Assembly (NCBI RefSeq): GCF_965118895.1
Contig: NZ_CBCPJJ010000010.1
Coordinates: 1 to 64,000 of the forward strand
Length of the DNA: 64,000 nt
Direction of reading: 5' to 3'
DNA from: Rahnella inusitata_A
Lineage (GTDB): Bacteria > Pseudomonadota > Gammaproteobacteria > Enterobacterales > Enterobacteriaceae
Numbering within the stretch: position 1 is the stretch's first letter; each line of letters begins with the position of its first letter. The translations under genes were made by a program, and so were the position numbers. The notes under the pieces are model-generated. The model was given only the letters and a program-made list of their open reading frames with translations, was not told the origin of the DNA and ran no database searches. Below are positions 34,454 to 43,121 of the stretch, piece by piece.

Positions 34454-36151
34454 TTATGCAGCGTCCTGTTTGGGATCGGCTTTCGGTTTTGCCTGTTCAT
34501 CGCGAAGTTCGCGCCGGAGGATTTTACCGACGTTAGACTTCGGTAACTCGTCGCGGAACTCGACTAACTTCGGAACTTTGTAGCCGGTTAATAACCGGCG
34601 GCAATGTGCCAGGAGTTCTTCGCTGGTCAGTAACGGGTCTTTCTTCACCACGCAAATTTTGACGATTTCACCCGACGCGTCATTCGGAACGCCAATAGCA
34701 GCGACCTCAAGAACCTTGTCATGCTGTGAAACCACCTCTTCAATTTCGTTAGGGTAGACGTTGAAACCGGAAACCAGAATCATGTCTTTTTTACGGTCAA
34801 CAATCCGTATGAAACCCTGCTCGTCCACTGTAACGATATCGCCCGTCGATAACCAGCCATCTTTTAGCACCTCATCGGTGGCCGACGGCCGTTGCCAGTA
34901 GCCCAGCATCACCTGCGGGCCACGTACCAGCAGCTCGCCCGGCTCGCCCGTGGCGACATCCTGACCGTTATCGTCCACCAGCCGTATTTCCGTTGATGGC
35001 ACCGGTAATCCAATGCTGCCGCTGTAATGCTTGAGATCGTAAGGATTACCGGCCACTAGCGGTGAACACTCGGTCAGACCGTAACCTTCCAGCAAGTGTT
35101 TGCCGGTGAGTTTTTCCCATTTATCCGCCACCGATTTCTGCACCGACATTCCACCACCGACCGAGAGACGCAGAGTGGAGAAATCCAGTTCGCGGAAATC
35201 TTCATTATTAAGCAGTGCGTTGAATAAGGTATTCACGCCGCTGATGGCAGTAAACGGATACTTCGCCAGCTCTTTCACCATCCCCGGCACATCGCGTGGA
35301 TTGGTGATAAGCAAACTGCGTCCCCCCATTTCGAGGAACAGCAGACAATTCACGGTCAGCGCGAAAATGTGATACAGCGGTAACGCCGTCACCACCAGTT
35401 CATGCCCCGGTCGCAGCAGCGGCGCGTAGGCAGCTTTCGCCTGCTCCAGATTCGCCTGCATATTACGGTGAGTCAGCATCGCGCCTTTCGCCACGCCGGT
35501 CGTGCCGCCGGTGTATTGCAGGAACGCCAGATCGTCATTAATCACATCAGGCTTGATGTATTGCAGACGTCGTCCACGCTGCAGGGCGGTGCGGAAAGAA
35601 ATTGCGTTAGGCAGATGGTATTTCGGCACCAGCCGTTTGACATATTTGACGACAAAATTCACTAGCGTGCCTTTGGCCGCAGAGAGCTGGTCGCCCATAC
35701 GGGTCAGGATCACGTGCTTTATCTGCGTTTTGTACACCACTTTTTCCAGCGTATGGGCAAAGTTGGAGACAATCACAATGGCGCTTGCACCGCTGTCGTT
35801 AAGCTGATGTTCCAGCTCGCGCGGCGTATACAACGGATTAACGTTAACCACAACCATGCCGGCGCGCAGAACACCAAACAGCGCAATCGGATATTGCAGC
35901 AGGTTAGGCATCATCAGAGCTACGCGGTCACCTTTCTGTAAACCCAGTTCGTTTTGCAGATAGGCGGCAAAGGCACGGCTGCGCTCTTCGAGTTTCCGAA
36001 AAGTCATCACCTCGCCCATGTTGATGAATGCCGGGCTGTCGGCATAACGCAATGTGGCGTTCTCAAACATTTCGACCAGCGAGCTGTAGCGGTCGGGATC
36101 GATGTTCTCAGGAACATCTGCCGGATAACGTTTTAGCCAAACCTTTTCCAA
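34454..36151 (-). CDS. fadD: Long-chain fatty acid CoA ligase
   Basis: A 565-residue inner membrane associated enzyme that activates fatty acids with ATP and CoA during uptake and beta-oxidation. It carries the AMP-binding signature YTGGTTGVAKGA, GYGLTECSP, STGDIVTVDEQG and the FACS-type RKKDMILVSGFNVYP. Length is near E. coli FadD (561). A FadR-like operator lies about 75 bp upstream of the ATG. Confidence 0.96.
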   Translation of the reverse strand: MEKVWLKRYPADVPENIDPDRYSSLVEMFENATLRYADSPAFINMGEVMTFRKLEERSRAFAAYLQNELGLQKGDRVALMMPNLLQYPIALFGVLRAGMVVVNVNPLYTPRELEHQLNDSGASAIVIVSNFAHTLEKVVYKTQIKHVILTRMGDQLSAAKGTLVNFVVKYVKRLVPKYHLPNAISFRTALQRGRRLQYIKPDVINDDLAFLQYTGGTTGVAKGAMLTHRNMQANLEQAKAAYAPLLRPGHELVVTALPLYHIFALTVNCLLFLEMGGRSLLITNPRDVPGMVKELAKYPFTAISGVNTLFNALLNNEDFRELDFSTLRLSVGGGMSVQKSVADKWEKLTGKHLLEGYGLTECSPLVAGNPYDLKHYSGSIGLPVPSTEIRLVDDNGQDVATGEPGELLVRGPQVMLGYWQRPSATDEVLKDGWLSTGDIVTVDEQGFIRIVDRKKDMILVSGFNVYPNEIEEVVSQHDKVLEVAAIGVPNDASGEIVKICVVKKDPLLTSEELLAHCRRLLTGYKVPKLVEFRDELPKSNVGKILRRELRDEQAKPKADPKQDAA

Positions 36152-36224
36152 GGTATTACTCCTGAATTTGTTACCGTCTCAATTCGATATGCGAAGAGTT
36201 TTATCACGTCTTTAACAATATTTT

Positions 36225-36241
36225 AACTCAGCTTACCAGTT
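36225..36241 (-). promoter_or_regulatory. Candidate FadR operator of fadD
   Basis: Minus-strand AACTGGTAAGCTGAGTT resembles the FadR consensus (AACTGGTCnGACCAGTT) in its left half and outer bases, and is close to the E. coli fadD operator as I remember it. Repression by FadR, relieved by long acyl-CoA, is the expected effect. Confidence 0.65.
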
Positions 36242-36310
36242 GCGTTTTAAACAATGTCGAGGTTGAGAGGCGGGTCACTATTTACCTGCCATCCGTGGCA
36301 AAAAAAGAAA

Positions 36311-36332
36311 AAGGCGGCAATTAAGCCGCCTT
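36311..36332 (-). terminator. Terminator after the slp-like gene
   Basis: The stem aaggcggc / gccgcctt is followed on the minus strand by a T-rich run. It lies about 140 bp beyond the Slp stop but only about 20 bp beyond the end of an out-of-frame Pro/His-rich tail. Confidence 0.88.
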
Positions 36333-36474
36333 AACAACGATCTCATCTGTCTGTTATTTCTTCGGTGGCGGCACAACAGGTGGTGCACCGCGAGCAGGTG
36401 GTGGCGCTCCATGAGGCGGCTGTCCGCCATGTGGGGCTTGCCCGACGTGCGGCGGTGGCGCTCCGTGAGGAGGT

Positions 36475-37107
36475 TTATTCGGTGACGACGCTCTCCACCC
36501 GTGCGGGCCCCATGTCATACCAGCCGGGCCCGAACCCCGGCCCAAACCCTCGCCCCCAGGAATCATAGGGGCCTCCGTAACCCCAGCCCCAAGGCCCCAT
36601 TGGTTGCGGCGGCATGACCACCTGCTGCTGGATCCGCCAGCGTTTATAGCTGTTGACGTTGACCGTCACGAAATCATACGACGTCTCGCCAATCTTACCC
36701 TTCTCGACACCGGTAATCGGCCCGACAACGGTGACCAGCTGGTTGCGGTAATCCACCGGATCCACAAACCCGTTGATGTAGGCCAGAATGCGCCCGCGCG
36801 ATGCTGCGCCTAAAATCGGTCGCGCACCGTCATCCAACGGAACGGTAGCAATTTCGAGACGGGTTTTGTTTTGCAAATTGGTGATGGAAACCACTTTGCC
36901 GCCAAAACGTGACTCCTGCCCGACGTACAGATTCGGCGCGCCCTGCACCGCCTGTAAATTCATCTGCGGCGTGGCCGTCGTACCACGAATTTCATCGGGT
37001 ACGGTGACACAACCTGATACAACCAGTACGCTCAGCGCGACTGCACTCAACGCCAGTTTTTTACCTTGTGTAGCTGAGAACTGCTGAACTGTGGACCACT
37101 TACGCAT
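36475..37107 (-). CDS. Slp family outer membrane lipoprotein (YeaY-like)
   Basis: A 210-residue lipoprotein of the Slp/YeaY family, made in starvation or stationary phase in E. coli. The signal peptide ends in the lipobox VVSGCVTVPDEIRG, and family marks include YVGQESRFGGKVVSI, ILAYINGFVDPVDYRNQLVTVVG and GYGGPYDSWG in a Gly-rich tail. I chose the ATG at 37107 with AGGAG 8 bases before it. The protein stops at 36475, while a +1 frame continues with a Pro/His/Gly-rich tail almost to the terminator, so the C-terminus may be shortened by a frameshift. E. coli carries yeaY next to tsaB and fadD, matching this order. Confidence 0.88.
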   Translation of the reverse strand: MRKWSTVQQFSATQGKKLALSAVALSVLVVSGCVTVPDEIRGTTATPQMNLQAVQGAPNLYVGQESRFGGKVVSITNLQNKTRLEIATVPLDDGARPILGAASRGRILAYINGFVDPVDYRNQLVTVVGPITGVEKGKIGETSYDFVTVNVNSYKRWRIQQQVVMPPQPMGPWGWGYGGPYDSWGRGFGPGFGPGWYDMGPARVESVVTE

Positions 37108-37168
37108 TGCAATGACTCCTGTGCATACTCTCAACTCTGACCACTTTTTTAGGGACAAGTTGCCATCA

Positions 37169-37870
37169 TTACCGGCCTGGCAGCTTTTTCCACGTCACTT
37201 CATTACGCAGATAGGTCGGTTCAGCGTCTTGCGGATCCACGCGAACACCGTTTTCCCAGAGCTGAAGCGCCAGCGGCAGCATGTCTTCCGCCTGCGGCAG
37301 TAACATTTTGCCATCAAATAATTCTGCAACAGAAGATTCGCCCAACAAATGCGGATAGGTTTCCCAGCCGGTACCGACGGTGGCAAAACGCCCCGATAAC
37401 TCTGCTGCATGCGCCTGAAGCTGTTCCGGCTTGATCACTTTTTCGGTATCTTCGCCACGCCAGACTCCCAGCGCATCGCGGGTAAATTCGCCCCAATACA
37501 CTTCGCCCATACGGGCATCAATAGCGGCCAGCACCTGTTGTGCGCCAGTCTGGCGATACGCGCCCTGCGCCATGGTTTGTAAGGTCGAGACGGGCAGCAA
37601 CGGCAACTCTGCGCCAAACGCCAGCCCCTGAGCCACGCCAATGCCGATACGCACGCCGGTAAAACTGCCCGGCCCACGGCCAAAGGCCAGCGCGTCCAGC
37701 TGACTGAGCGTCAGCCCGGCTTCGGCGAGGATCTGCTGCACCAGCGGCAAAATGCGCTGCGTATGCTCGCGGGCGCAAAGTTCAAAATGAGCGAGCGTTT
37801 CGCCCTGATTATAAATCGCAACCGAACAGGCTTCTGTCGCCGTATCAATTGCTAAAATTCGTGTGGACAT
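37169..37870 (-). CDS. tsaB: tRNA t6A biosynthesis protein TsaB
   Basis: A 233-residue protein of the ASKHA fold that partners TsaD and TsaE to make N6-threonylcarbamoyladenosine at position 37 of ANN-decoding tRNAs. It opens ILAIDTATEACSVAIY and contains FGRGPGSFTGVRIGIGVAQGLA, both diagnostic (former YeaZ). It lies between slp and yoaA on the same strand. Confidence 0.96.
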   Translation of the reverse strand: MSTRILAIDTATEACSVAIYNQGETLAHFELCAREHTQRILPLVQQILAEAGLTLSQLDALAFGRGPGSFTGVRIGIGVAQGLAFGAELPLLPVSTLQTMAQGAYRQTGAQQVLAAIDARMGEVYWGEFTRDALGVWRGEDTEKVIKPEQLQAHAAELSGRFATVGTGWETYPHLLGESSVAELFDGKMLLPQAEDMLPLALQLWENGVRVDPQDAEPTYLRNEVTWKKLPGR

Positions 37871-37942
37871 GCCAAACCTCAGGCGGGGGATTGAATGAGT
37901 TAAACCCTTTTTTGCGGGGCGGATCCTAGCATAAACAACGGG

Positions 37943-39856
37943 CTATTTCTGCTCTTCAGCGTGTTGTAAAAAGCGGATCGCTTGCGCTAAATCACGCGTG
38001 CGCGGTGCGGGTGGCAGGCTGTTGAGGAAAACTTCGCCATACGGACGCATTACCAGCCGGTTATCGCAAATCACCATCACGCCGCGATCGTCGGTATCAC
38101 GGATCAACCGCCCGACGCCCTGCTTAAGCGTGATCACCGCATCGGGTAATTGTACTTCATTGAACGGATCGCCGCCGCGCAGTCGACAATCTTCAATACG
38201 CGCTTTCAATAGCGGGTCGTCCGGCGAGGTGAACGGCAGTTTATCAATGATGACGCAGGACAGCGCATCACCGCGAACATCGACACCTTCCCAGAAGCTG
38301 CTGGTGGCAACCAGCAACGCATTGCCGGCTTCAACAAATTGCGCCAGGAGCTGGCCTTTACTGGTTTCACCCTGCAACAGCACCGGCAAGGTGAGCGTCG
38401 CGCGGAACTCTTCTGCCAGCTCACGCATCATCTGGTTCGACGTACACAGGAAGAAACAGCGGCCTTTATTGGCTTCGATCAGCGGGCGCAACATCCGGGC
38501 CAGCTGTTTCGAGATACCGCGAACGTTGGTCTCCGGCAGAAAGCGCGGCACGCACAGCATCGCCTGTGTGGCGTAATCAAACGGGCTGGGGAGCAGCAGC
38601 GTTTCGGCGTCATCCAGCCCCAGACGGTCGGTAAAATGATGCAGCTGATCGTTCACCGAAAGCGTCGCTGAGGTAAAAATCCATGCGCCCGGTTTTTCTT
38701 TCATCATGTCACTGAATTTATCAGTCACGGACAACGGCGTCAGGGCCAGCACGAAGTTACGCGAGTTGCATTCATACCAGTAGCTGTAGCCGGGAATGGA
38801 GACGTCTTTCAGGCGTTTAAGACGGTTACGGTACAGCGTGGCGCGCTCGAAGGCGGCATCCAGCAAAGCTGAACGGCCGAGCGACAGTTTGACCACGTCG
38901 TAGCAAAGCTCCAGTGCGTCATCGAGCAGTAACAGCGCGCGCTGGATAGCGGTCTGGCTGAGCACGTCGCGCAGGTTACCGCGAAAACCGGGCTCGCCGA
39001 GCGCCAGACGAAAATCCATCGTGCTCTGGCTGAGGCGGTCGGCACTTTTCTGCAACTGCACGGAATCGCGCACTTCAGTGCGATAAGCGATGTTTATATC
39101 TTTTGCCATATCCAGCAGCTGGCGGCTGGTCAGCTGCTGGCCAAAGTACTGGCTGGCGATATCGGGGATCTGATGGGCTTCATCGAAAATCATCACGTCG
39201 GCCTGCGGGATCAGTTCACCGAAGCCGCTCTCCTTGACCACCATATCGGCCATAAACAGGTGATGATTGACCACCACGACGTCAGCGTCCATCGCCTTAC
39301 GACGGGCTTTAACCACGAAGCACTCTTTGTACAGCGGGCAGTCGCTGCCGAGGCAATTATCATTCGTGCTGGTGACCAGCGGCCAGACAAAGCTGTCTTC
39401 CGGCACCACGTTACAGGTGCTGATATCGCCTTCTTCCGTGTTGCTCGACCAGTGACGAAGATGCGCCAGTTCGCTCAGCGCCTGACTGGCAAGATCGCCA
39501 CCGGACAACGATTGCTGTTCGAGACGTTCCAGACACAGATAGTTTGAGCGCCCTTTAAGCAGCGCCAGACGCCCTTTGAATTTCAGCGCGGCGGCGACTT
39601 TCGGCAGATCGCGGGAATAGAGCTGATCCTGTAAGTTTTTAGAGCCAGTGGAGATAATGACTTTTTTGCCCGAGCGCAATGCCGGGGCGAGATAAGCGTA
39701 GGTTTTGCCGGTGCCTGTACCGGCTTCCACCACCAGCCCCTGCTTTTCGCTGATGGCTTTGCTGACAGCCTGCGCCATCAGACGCTGAGGTTCACGGGGT
39801 TTAAAACCTTCAATTTTCTGCGCTAAAGCGCCGTCTGTTGCAAAATCGTCTGTCAC
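37943..39856 (-). CDS. yoaA: DinG-family Fe-S helicase YoaA, GTG start
   Basis: A 637-residue superfamily 2 helicase of the DinG/XPD group, linked in E. coli to repair of stalled replication forks. Walker A is EAGTGTGKTYAY near residue 43, the Fe-S Cys cluster includes CLGSDCPLYKECF, Walker B is FDEAHQ and the final motif is QGVGRLIRDTDDRG. The start codon is GTG at 39856. Confidence 0.94.
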   Translation of the reverse strand: MTDDFATDGALAQKIEGFKPREPQRLMAQAVSKAISEKQGLVVEAGTGTGKTYAYLAPALRSGKKVIISTGSKNLQDQLYSRDLPKVAAALKFKGRLALLKGRSNYLCLERLEQQSLSGGDLASQALSELAHLRHWSSNTEEGDISTCNVVPEDSFVWPLVTSTNDNCLGSDCPLYKECFVVKARRKAMDADVVVVNHHLFMADMVVKESGFGELIPQADVMIFDEAHQIPDIASQYFGQQLTSRQLLDMAKDINIAYRTEVRDSVQLQKSADRLSQSTMDFRLALGEPGFRGNLRDVLSQTAIQRALLLLDDALELCYDVVKLSLGRSALLDAAFERATLYRNRLKRLKDVSIPGYSYWYECNSRNFVLALTPLSVTDKFSDMMKEKPGAWIFTSATLSVNDQLHHFTDRLGLDDAETLLLPSPFDYATQAMLCVPRFLPETNVRGISKQLARMLRPLIEANKGRCFFLCTSNQMMRELAEEFRATLTLPVLLQGETSKGQLLAQFVEAGNALLVATSSFWEGVDVRGDALSCVIIDKLPFTSPDDPLLKARIEDCRLRGGDPFNEVQLPDAVITLKQGVGRLIRDTDDRGVMVICDNRLVMRPYGEVFLNSLPPAPRTRDLAQAIRFLQHAEEQK

Positions 39857-40001
39857 GCTGTCTCTCTACCTGTACGGATCAGCAGTGATTATGCCAATCC
39901 CTTGCCTTCACTACCACCGCCATCTGCCAATCCAACGCATTCAGCCTTTGTGATACCCTTACGGCCATCAATAAAAAGTGACTAACAGGAGCACACAATT
40001 T

Positions 40002-40346
40002 ATGACTATCGAACGGATCCGACCTGAGCCACGCATGTCCGATGTGGTCATCCACAACGACACGATTTATTACACCGCCGTGCCGGAAAATCTGGATGCG
40101 AACGCGAAAGATCAGACGGCTGAAACGCTGGCGATCATCGATGCAGTGCTGACCGAAGCCGGTTCAGACAAAAGTAAAATCCTCGATGCCACGCTGTTCC
40201 TGGTGCACAAAGAGGATTTTCCGGCGATGAATGAAGCGTGGGACGCGTGGGTTTCGCCAGGCAATGCGCCGGTGCGCTGCACGGTGCAGGCCAATCTGAT
40301 GAACCCGAAATATAAGATTGAAATCAAAATCATCGCCGCACGTTAA
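40002..40346 (+). CDS. yoaB: RidA/YjgF family protein YoaB
   Basis: A 114-residue protein matching E. coli YoaB end to end (MTIERIRPEPRMSDVVIHND, VRCTVQANLMNPKYKIEIKI). RidA-family proteins remove reactive enamine/imine intermediates, but YoaB's own activity is not known; the conserved Arg of CT-V-R context is present. The ATG at 40002 follows AGGAG; it is divergent from yoaA as in E. coli. Confidence 0.93.
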   Translation: MTIERIRPEPRMSDVVIHNDTIYYTAVPENLDANAKDQTAETLAIIDAVLTEAGSDKSKILDATLFLVHKEDFPAMNEAWDAWVSPGNAPVRCTVQANLMNPKYKIEIKIIAAR

Positions 40347-40363
40347 GGGCTGACAACAGACAT

Positions 40364-40389
40364 AAAAAAACCTCCCGCGGGAGGTTTTT
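40364..40389. terminator. Bidirectional terminator between yoaB and eda
   Basis: The stem cctcccgcgggagg is flanked by seven A and five T residues, lying between convergent genes. Confidence 0.93.
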
Positions 40390-40405
40390 GTTTCACGATA
40401 GCAAA

Positions 40406-41047
40406 TCAGTTCGCCGCACCGGATACGGCTTCTTTGGCCAGCTCAGTGATGCGTGCGTAATCGCCGCTTTCCAGCGCGTCCGCAGGCACCAGCCATGAAC
40501 CGCCGATACAGAGCACGCTTTTCAGTGCCAGATAGTCACGGTAGTTTTTCGGGGTGATCCCGCCTGTCGGGCAGAAACGCACTTGCGGGAACGGCCCTGC
40601 GATCGCCTGCAACGCTTTAACGCCACCGTTGGCTTCCGCCGGGAAGAATTTGAATTCACGCAGACCGGCATCCAGACCCATCATCAGTTCAGACACGGTG
40701 CAGATCCCCGGGATCAATGGAATTGAACCGGCATTAGCCGCTTTCAACAGCGCGTCAGTCAGACCGGGGCTGATGGCGAACTGCGCACCGGCTTCGGTGA
40801 CTTCTGCCAGCTGCTGCGGATTAAGCACGGTACCCGCGCCAATGATCGCTTCCGGCACTTCTTTCGCAATGGCACGGATAGCGTCCATCGCACACGCAGT
40901 ACGCAAGGTGACTTCCAGTACACGCACGCCGCCGGCAACCAGTGCCTTCGCCAACGGAACCGCGTGTTCCAGTTTATTGATCACAATCACAGGAACAACC
41001 GGCCCTGAGGTCAGAATTTGTTCCGCGCTTGTTTTCCAGTTTTTCAT
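40406..41047 (-). CDS. eda: KDPG/KHG aldolase
   Basis: A 213-residue aldolase that cleaves 2-keto-3-deoxy-6-phosphogluconate to pyruvate and glyceraldehyde 3-phosphate. It is closely similar to E. coli Eda. The active site Glu and Lys lie in LEVTLRT and EFKFFPAEANGG, with FCPTGGI. The ATG at 41047 follows GGAGAACAAG; the frame starts four codons earlier. The usual upstream partner edd is missing between zwf and eda, so here it may serve uronate degradation rather than a complete Entner-Doudoroff route, unless edd lies elsewhere. Confidence 0.96.
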   Translation of the reverse strand: MKNWKTSAEQILTSGPVVPVIVINKLEHAVPLAKALVAGGVRVLEVTLRTACAMDAIRAIAKEVPEAIIGAGTVLNPQQLAEVTEAGAQFAISPGLTDALLKAANAGSIPLIPGICTVSELMMGLDAGLREFKFFPAEANGGVKALQAIAGPFPQVRFCPTGGITPKNYRDYLALKSVLCIGGSWLVPADALESGDYARITELAKEAVSGAAN

Positions 41048-41197
41048 CTTGTTCTCCATTCATGCCCGCAGGCATCGTTGTGATTGATGGCGCGCCCCTG
41101 CCACAGGGTCCTGCAAATGAAACTTTGCCGGATACCGACCACACCCGATTGGACAATACTACTATTCCTAACTGCTAAAAGCCTTGATGTGACATAA

Positions 41198-41223
41198 AAA
41201 AACGCTGCATAAGCAGCGTTTTT
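41198..41223 (-). terminator. Terminator between zwf and eda
   Basis: The stem cgctgc / gcagcg with a 4-base loop is flanked by A and T runs just after the zwf stop. It indicates that eda has a promoter of its own in the ~150 bp following. Confidence 0.9.
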
Positions 41224-41237
41224 CTGATGAAGCCTCG

Positions 41238-42713
41238 TTACTCGAACTCGTTCCATGAACGGCCGTCGCGGGTGATCATCGCCACAGACGCCACCGGACC
41301 CCATGTCCCGGACTGGTAAGGTTTTGGTGCTTCGCTTTCCGCCGCCCACGCGTTCATGATGGAGTCGACCCACTTCCAGGCTTCTTCCACTTCGTCACGA
41401 CGCACGAACAGCGCCTGGATCCCACGCATGGTTTCCAGCAGCAGACGCTCGTAAGCATCGGCGATGTGCTGCTCGTTGAAAGTTTCGGTGAAGCTCAAAT
41501 CCAGCTTAGTGGTTTGCAGACGGTGTTTGTGCTCCAGACCCGGTACTTTGTTCAGCACTTCGATCTCGATACCTTCATCCGGTTGCAGACGAATGGTCAG
41601 CTTGTTCTGCGGCAACTGCTGGTAAGAATCACGGAACAGGTTCAGCGCAGGGTTTTTGAAATACACCACGACTTCTGAACATTTGCTCGGCAGACGTTTA
41701 CCGGTACGCAGATAGAACGGCACGCCCGCCCACTGCCAGTTGTCGATATCTACGCGAATAGAAACGAAGGTTTCCGTGGTGCTGGATTTTTTCGCACCCT
41801 CTTCTTCCAGATAGCCAGGGACTTTTTTGCCCTGCACAAAACCGGCAGTGTACTGGCCACGCACGGTGTTTTCACGCACGTTGGACTGATCGATGCGGCG
41901 CAGCGAGCGTAGCACTTTGACTTTTTCGTCACGGATGCGGTCCGTGCTCAGATCGGCCGGTGGAGACATGGCAATCATGGTCAGGATTTGCAGTAAGTGG
42001 TTCTGGATCATATCGCGCATCTGACCCGCTTCATCGAAGTAACCCCAACGGCCTTCGATACCCACTTCTTCCGCCACGGTGATTTGCACGTGATCGATGG
42101 TACGGTTGTCCCAGTTACTGGCGAACAGGTTGTTGGCGAAACGCAGCGCCAGCAGGTTCAGAACCGTTTCTTTACCCAGATAGTGGTCGATACGGTAAAC
42201 CTGAGACTCGGCAAAGTATTCCGCAACCTGATCGTTGATGACCTGAGAAGACTCGAGGGAATGGCCCAGCGGTTTTTCCATCACGACGCGCGCAGGTTCT
42301 TTATTCAGCCCTGCTTCACCCAGACCCCGGCAGATAGCCCCGAAGTGGCTTGGCGCAATCGCAAAGTAGTTAATGGTGGCGCGGTTCTTCTGGTCGAGCA
42401 TCTTGCCCAACACTTTGAAATGCTTCAGATCGTTGACATCAAGGTTACAGAAATCAAGACGGGCACTGAGTTTTTCCCACAGTTCCGGATCAATTTTTTC
42501 TTTCATGAAGGTGGTCAGCGCTTCTTTGACCACTTCGGTATAGGCCGCTTTGTCCCATTCTGCACGTCCGACACCGATGATTTTGGTGTCAGGGTGAATG
42601 TGACCTGCTTTTTCCAACTGATACAGGGAAGGCAACAGTTTACGGCGCGCAAGATCGCCTTTTGCACCGAAAATAACCAGGTCACACGCCTGGGCTGTCT
42701 GGGTTACCGCCAT
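41238..42713 (-). CDS. zwf: Glucose-6-phosphate 1-dehydrogenase
   Basis: A 491-residue NADP-dependent enzyme, first in the oxidative pentose phosphate pathway. Its length equals that of E. coli Zwf, and it is very similar throughout: VIFGAKGDLARRKLLPSLY, the active site RIDHYLGKE, and GTWGPVASV near the end. I chose the ATG at 42713 because AAGGAGAAG precedes it; the frame extends 27 codons further with no family similarity. Two HexR-type operators lie upstream, shared with the divergent hexR. Confidence 0.97.
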   Translation of the reverse strand: MAVTQTAQACDLVIFGAKGDLARRKLLPSLYQLEKAGHIHPDTKIIGVGRAEWDKAAYTEVVKEALTTFMKEKIDPELWEKLSARLDFCNLDVNDLKHFKVLGKMLDQKNRATINYFAIAPSHFGAICRGLGEAGLNKEPARVVMEKPLGHSLESSQVINDQVAEYFAESQVYRIDHYLGKETVLNLLALRFANNLFASNWDNRTIDHVQITVAEEVGIEGRWGYFDEAGQMRDMIQNHLLQILTMIAMSPPADLSTDRIRDEKVKVLRSLRRIDQSNVRENTVRGQYTAGFVQGKKVPGYLEEEGAKKSSTTETFVSIRVDIDNWQWAGVPFYLRTGKRLPSKCSEVVVYFKNPALNLFRDSYQQLPQNKLTIRLQPDEGIEIEVLNKVPGLEHKHRLQTTKLDLSFTETFNEQHIADAYERLLLETMRGIQALFVRRDEVEEAWKWVDSIMNAWAAESEAPKPYQSGTWGPVASVAMITRDGRSWNEFE

Positions 42714-42796
42714 GTTCTTCTCCTTAATGCAGGAATACCTTTCATAGTTCGGGCTGCCAATGCTTAAGCTGCAAGCCGAATATCGCGGGTACATAT

Positions 42797-42811
42797 TGTA
42801 ATTTTATTTCA
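42797..42811 (-). promoter_or_regulatory. HexR-type operator, proximal to zwf
   Basis: tgtaattttatttca matches 14 of 15 positions of the HexR consensus TGTARTWWTAYTACA, 84 bp upstream of the zwf ATG. Confidence 0.72.
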
Positions 42812-42930
42812 GCAACAATGTACTCTGATTGCCTGTAAGCCGTAAACCTTGATCTGAGTGCGTGATAACTCTTCGGAAAACCTTCTTTTTATCATAAGTC
42901 TCTGGGATACCGTCAAAACCCCCTGCATCC

Positions 42931-42945
42931 TGTAATTTTATGACA
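42931..42945. promoter_or_regulatory. HexR-type operator, second copy
   Basis: tgtaattttatgaca matches 14 of 15 positions of the same consensus. It lies between zwf and hexR and could allow autoregulation of hexR. Confidence 0.7.
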
Positions 42946-43121
42946 AAACCGAACGGAATTTACCATACTGAAAGTTAGATCTCGGTCAAACTCTGACAAA
43001 AAAAGCCGTTATTTCGCCTGACTGACGCTGCCAACGGGATAATGCGCGTAGTATATTTTCATCAAACAGACATGATTTCCTCTTTTCAAAGAAATCGTCG
43101 AAACCTATGAGTGGCATGCTT

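Larger units (their letters stand above)
42714..43121. promoter_or_regulatory. zwf-hexR divergent regulatory region
   Basis: About 400 bp with no gene, holding two HexR-like boxes (42797-42811 and 42931-42945). The rest is AT-rich with several possible -10 sequences that I could not rank. Confidence 0.6.

Noticed and set aside
41048..41197. HexR operator for eda
   Set aside because: The best match (agtagtattgtccaa on the minus strand) agrees at only about 10 of 15 positions, too weak to list.
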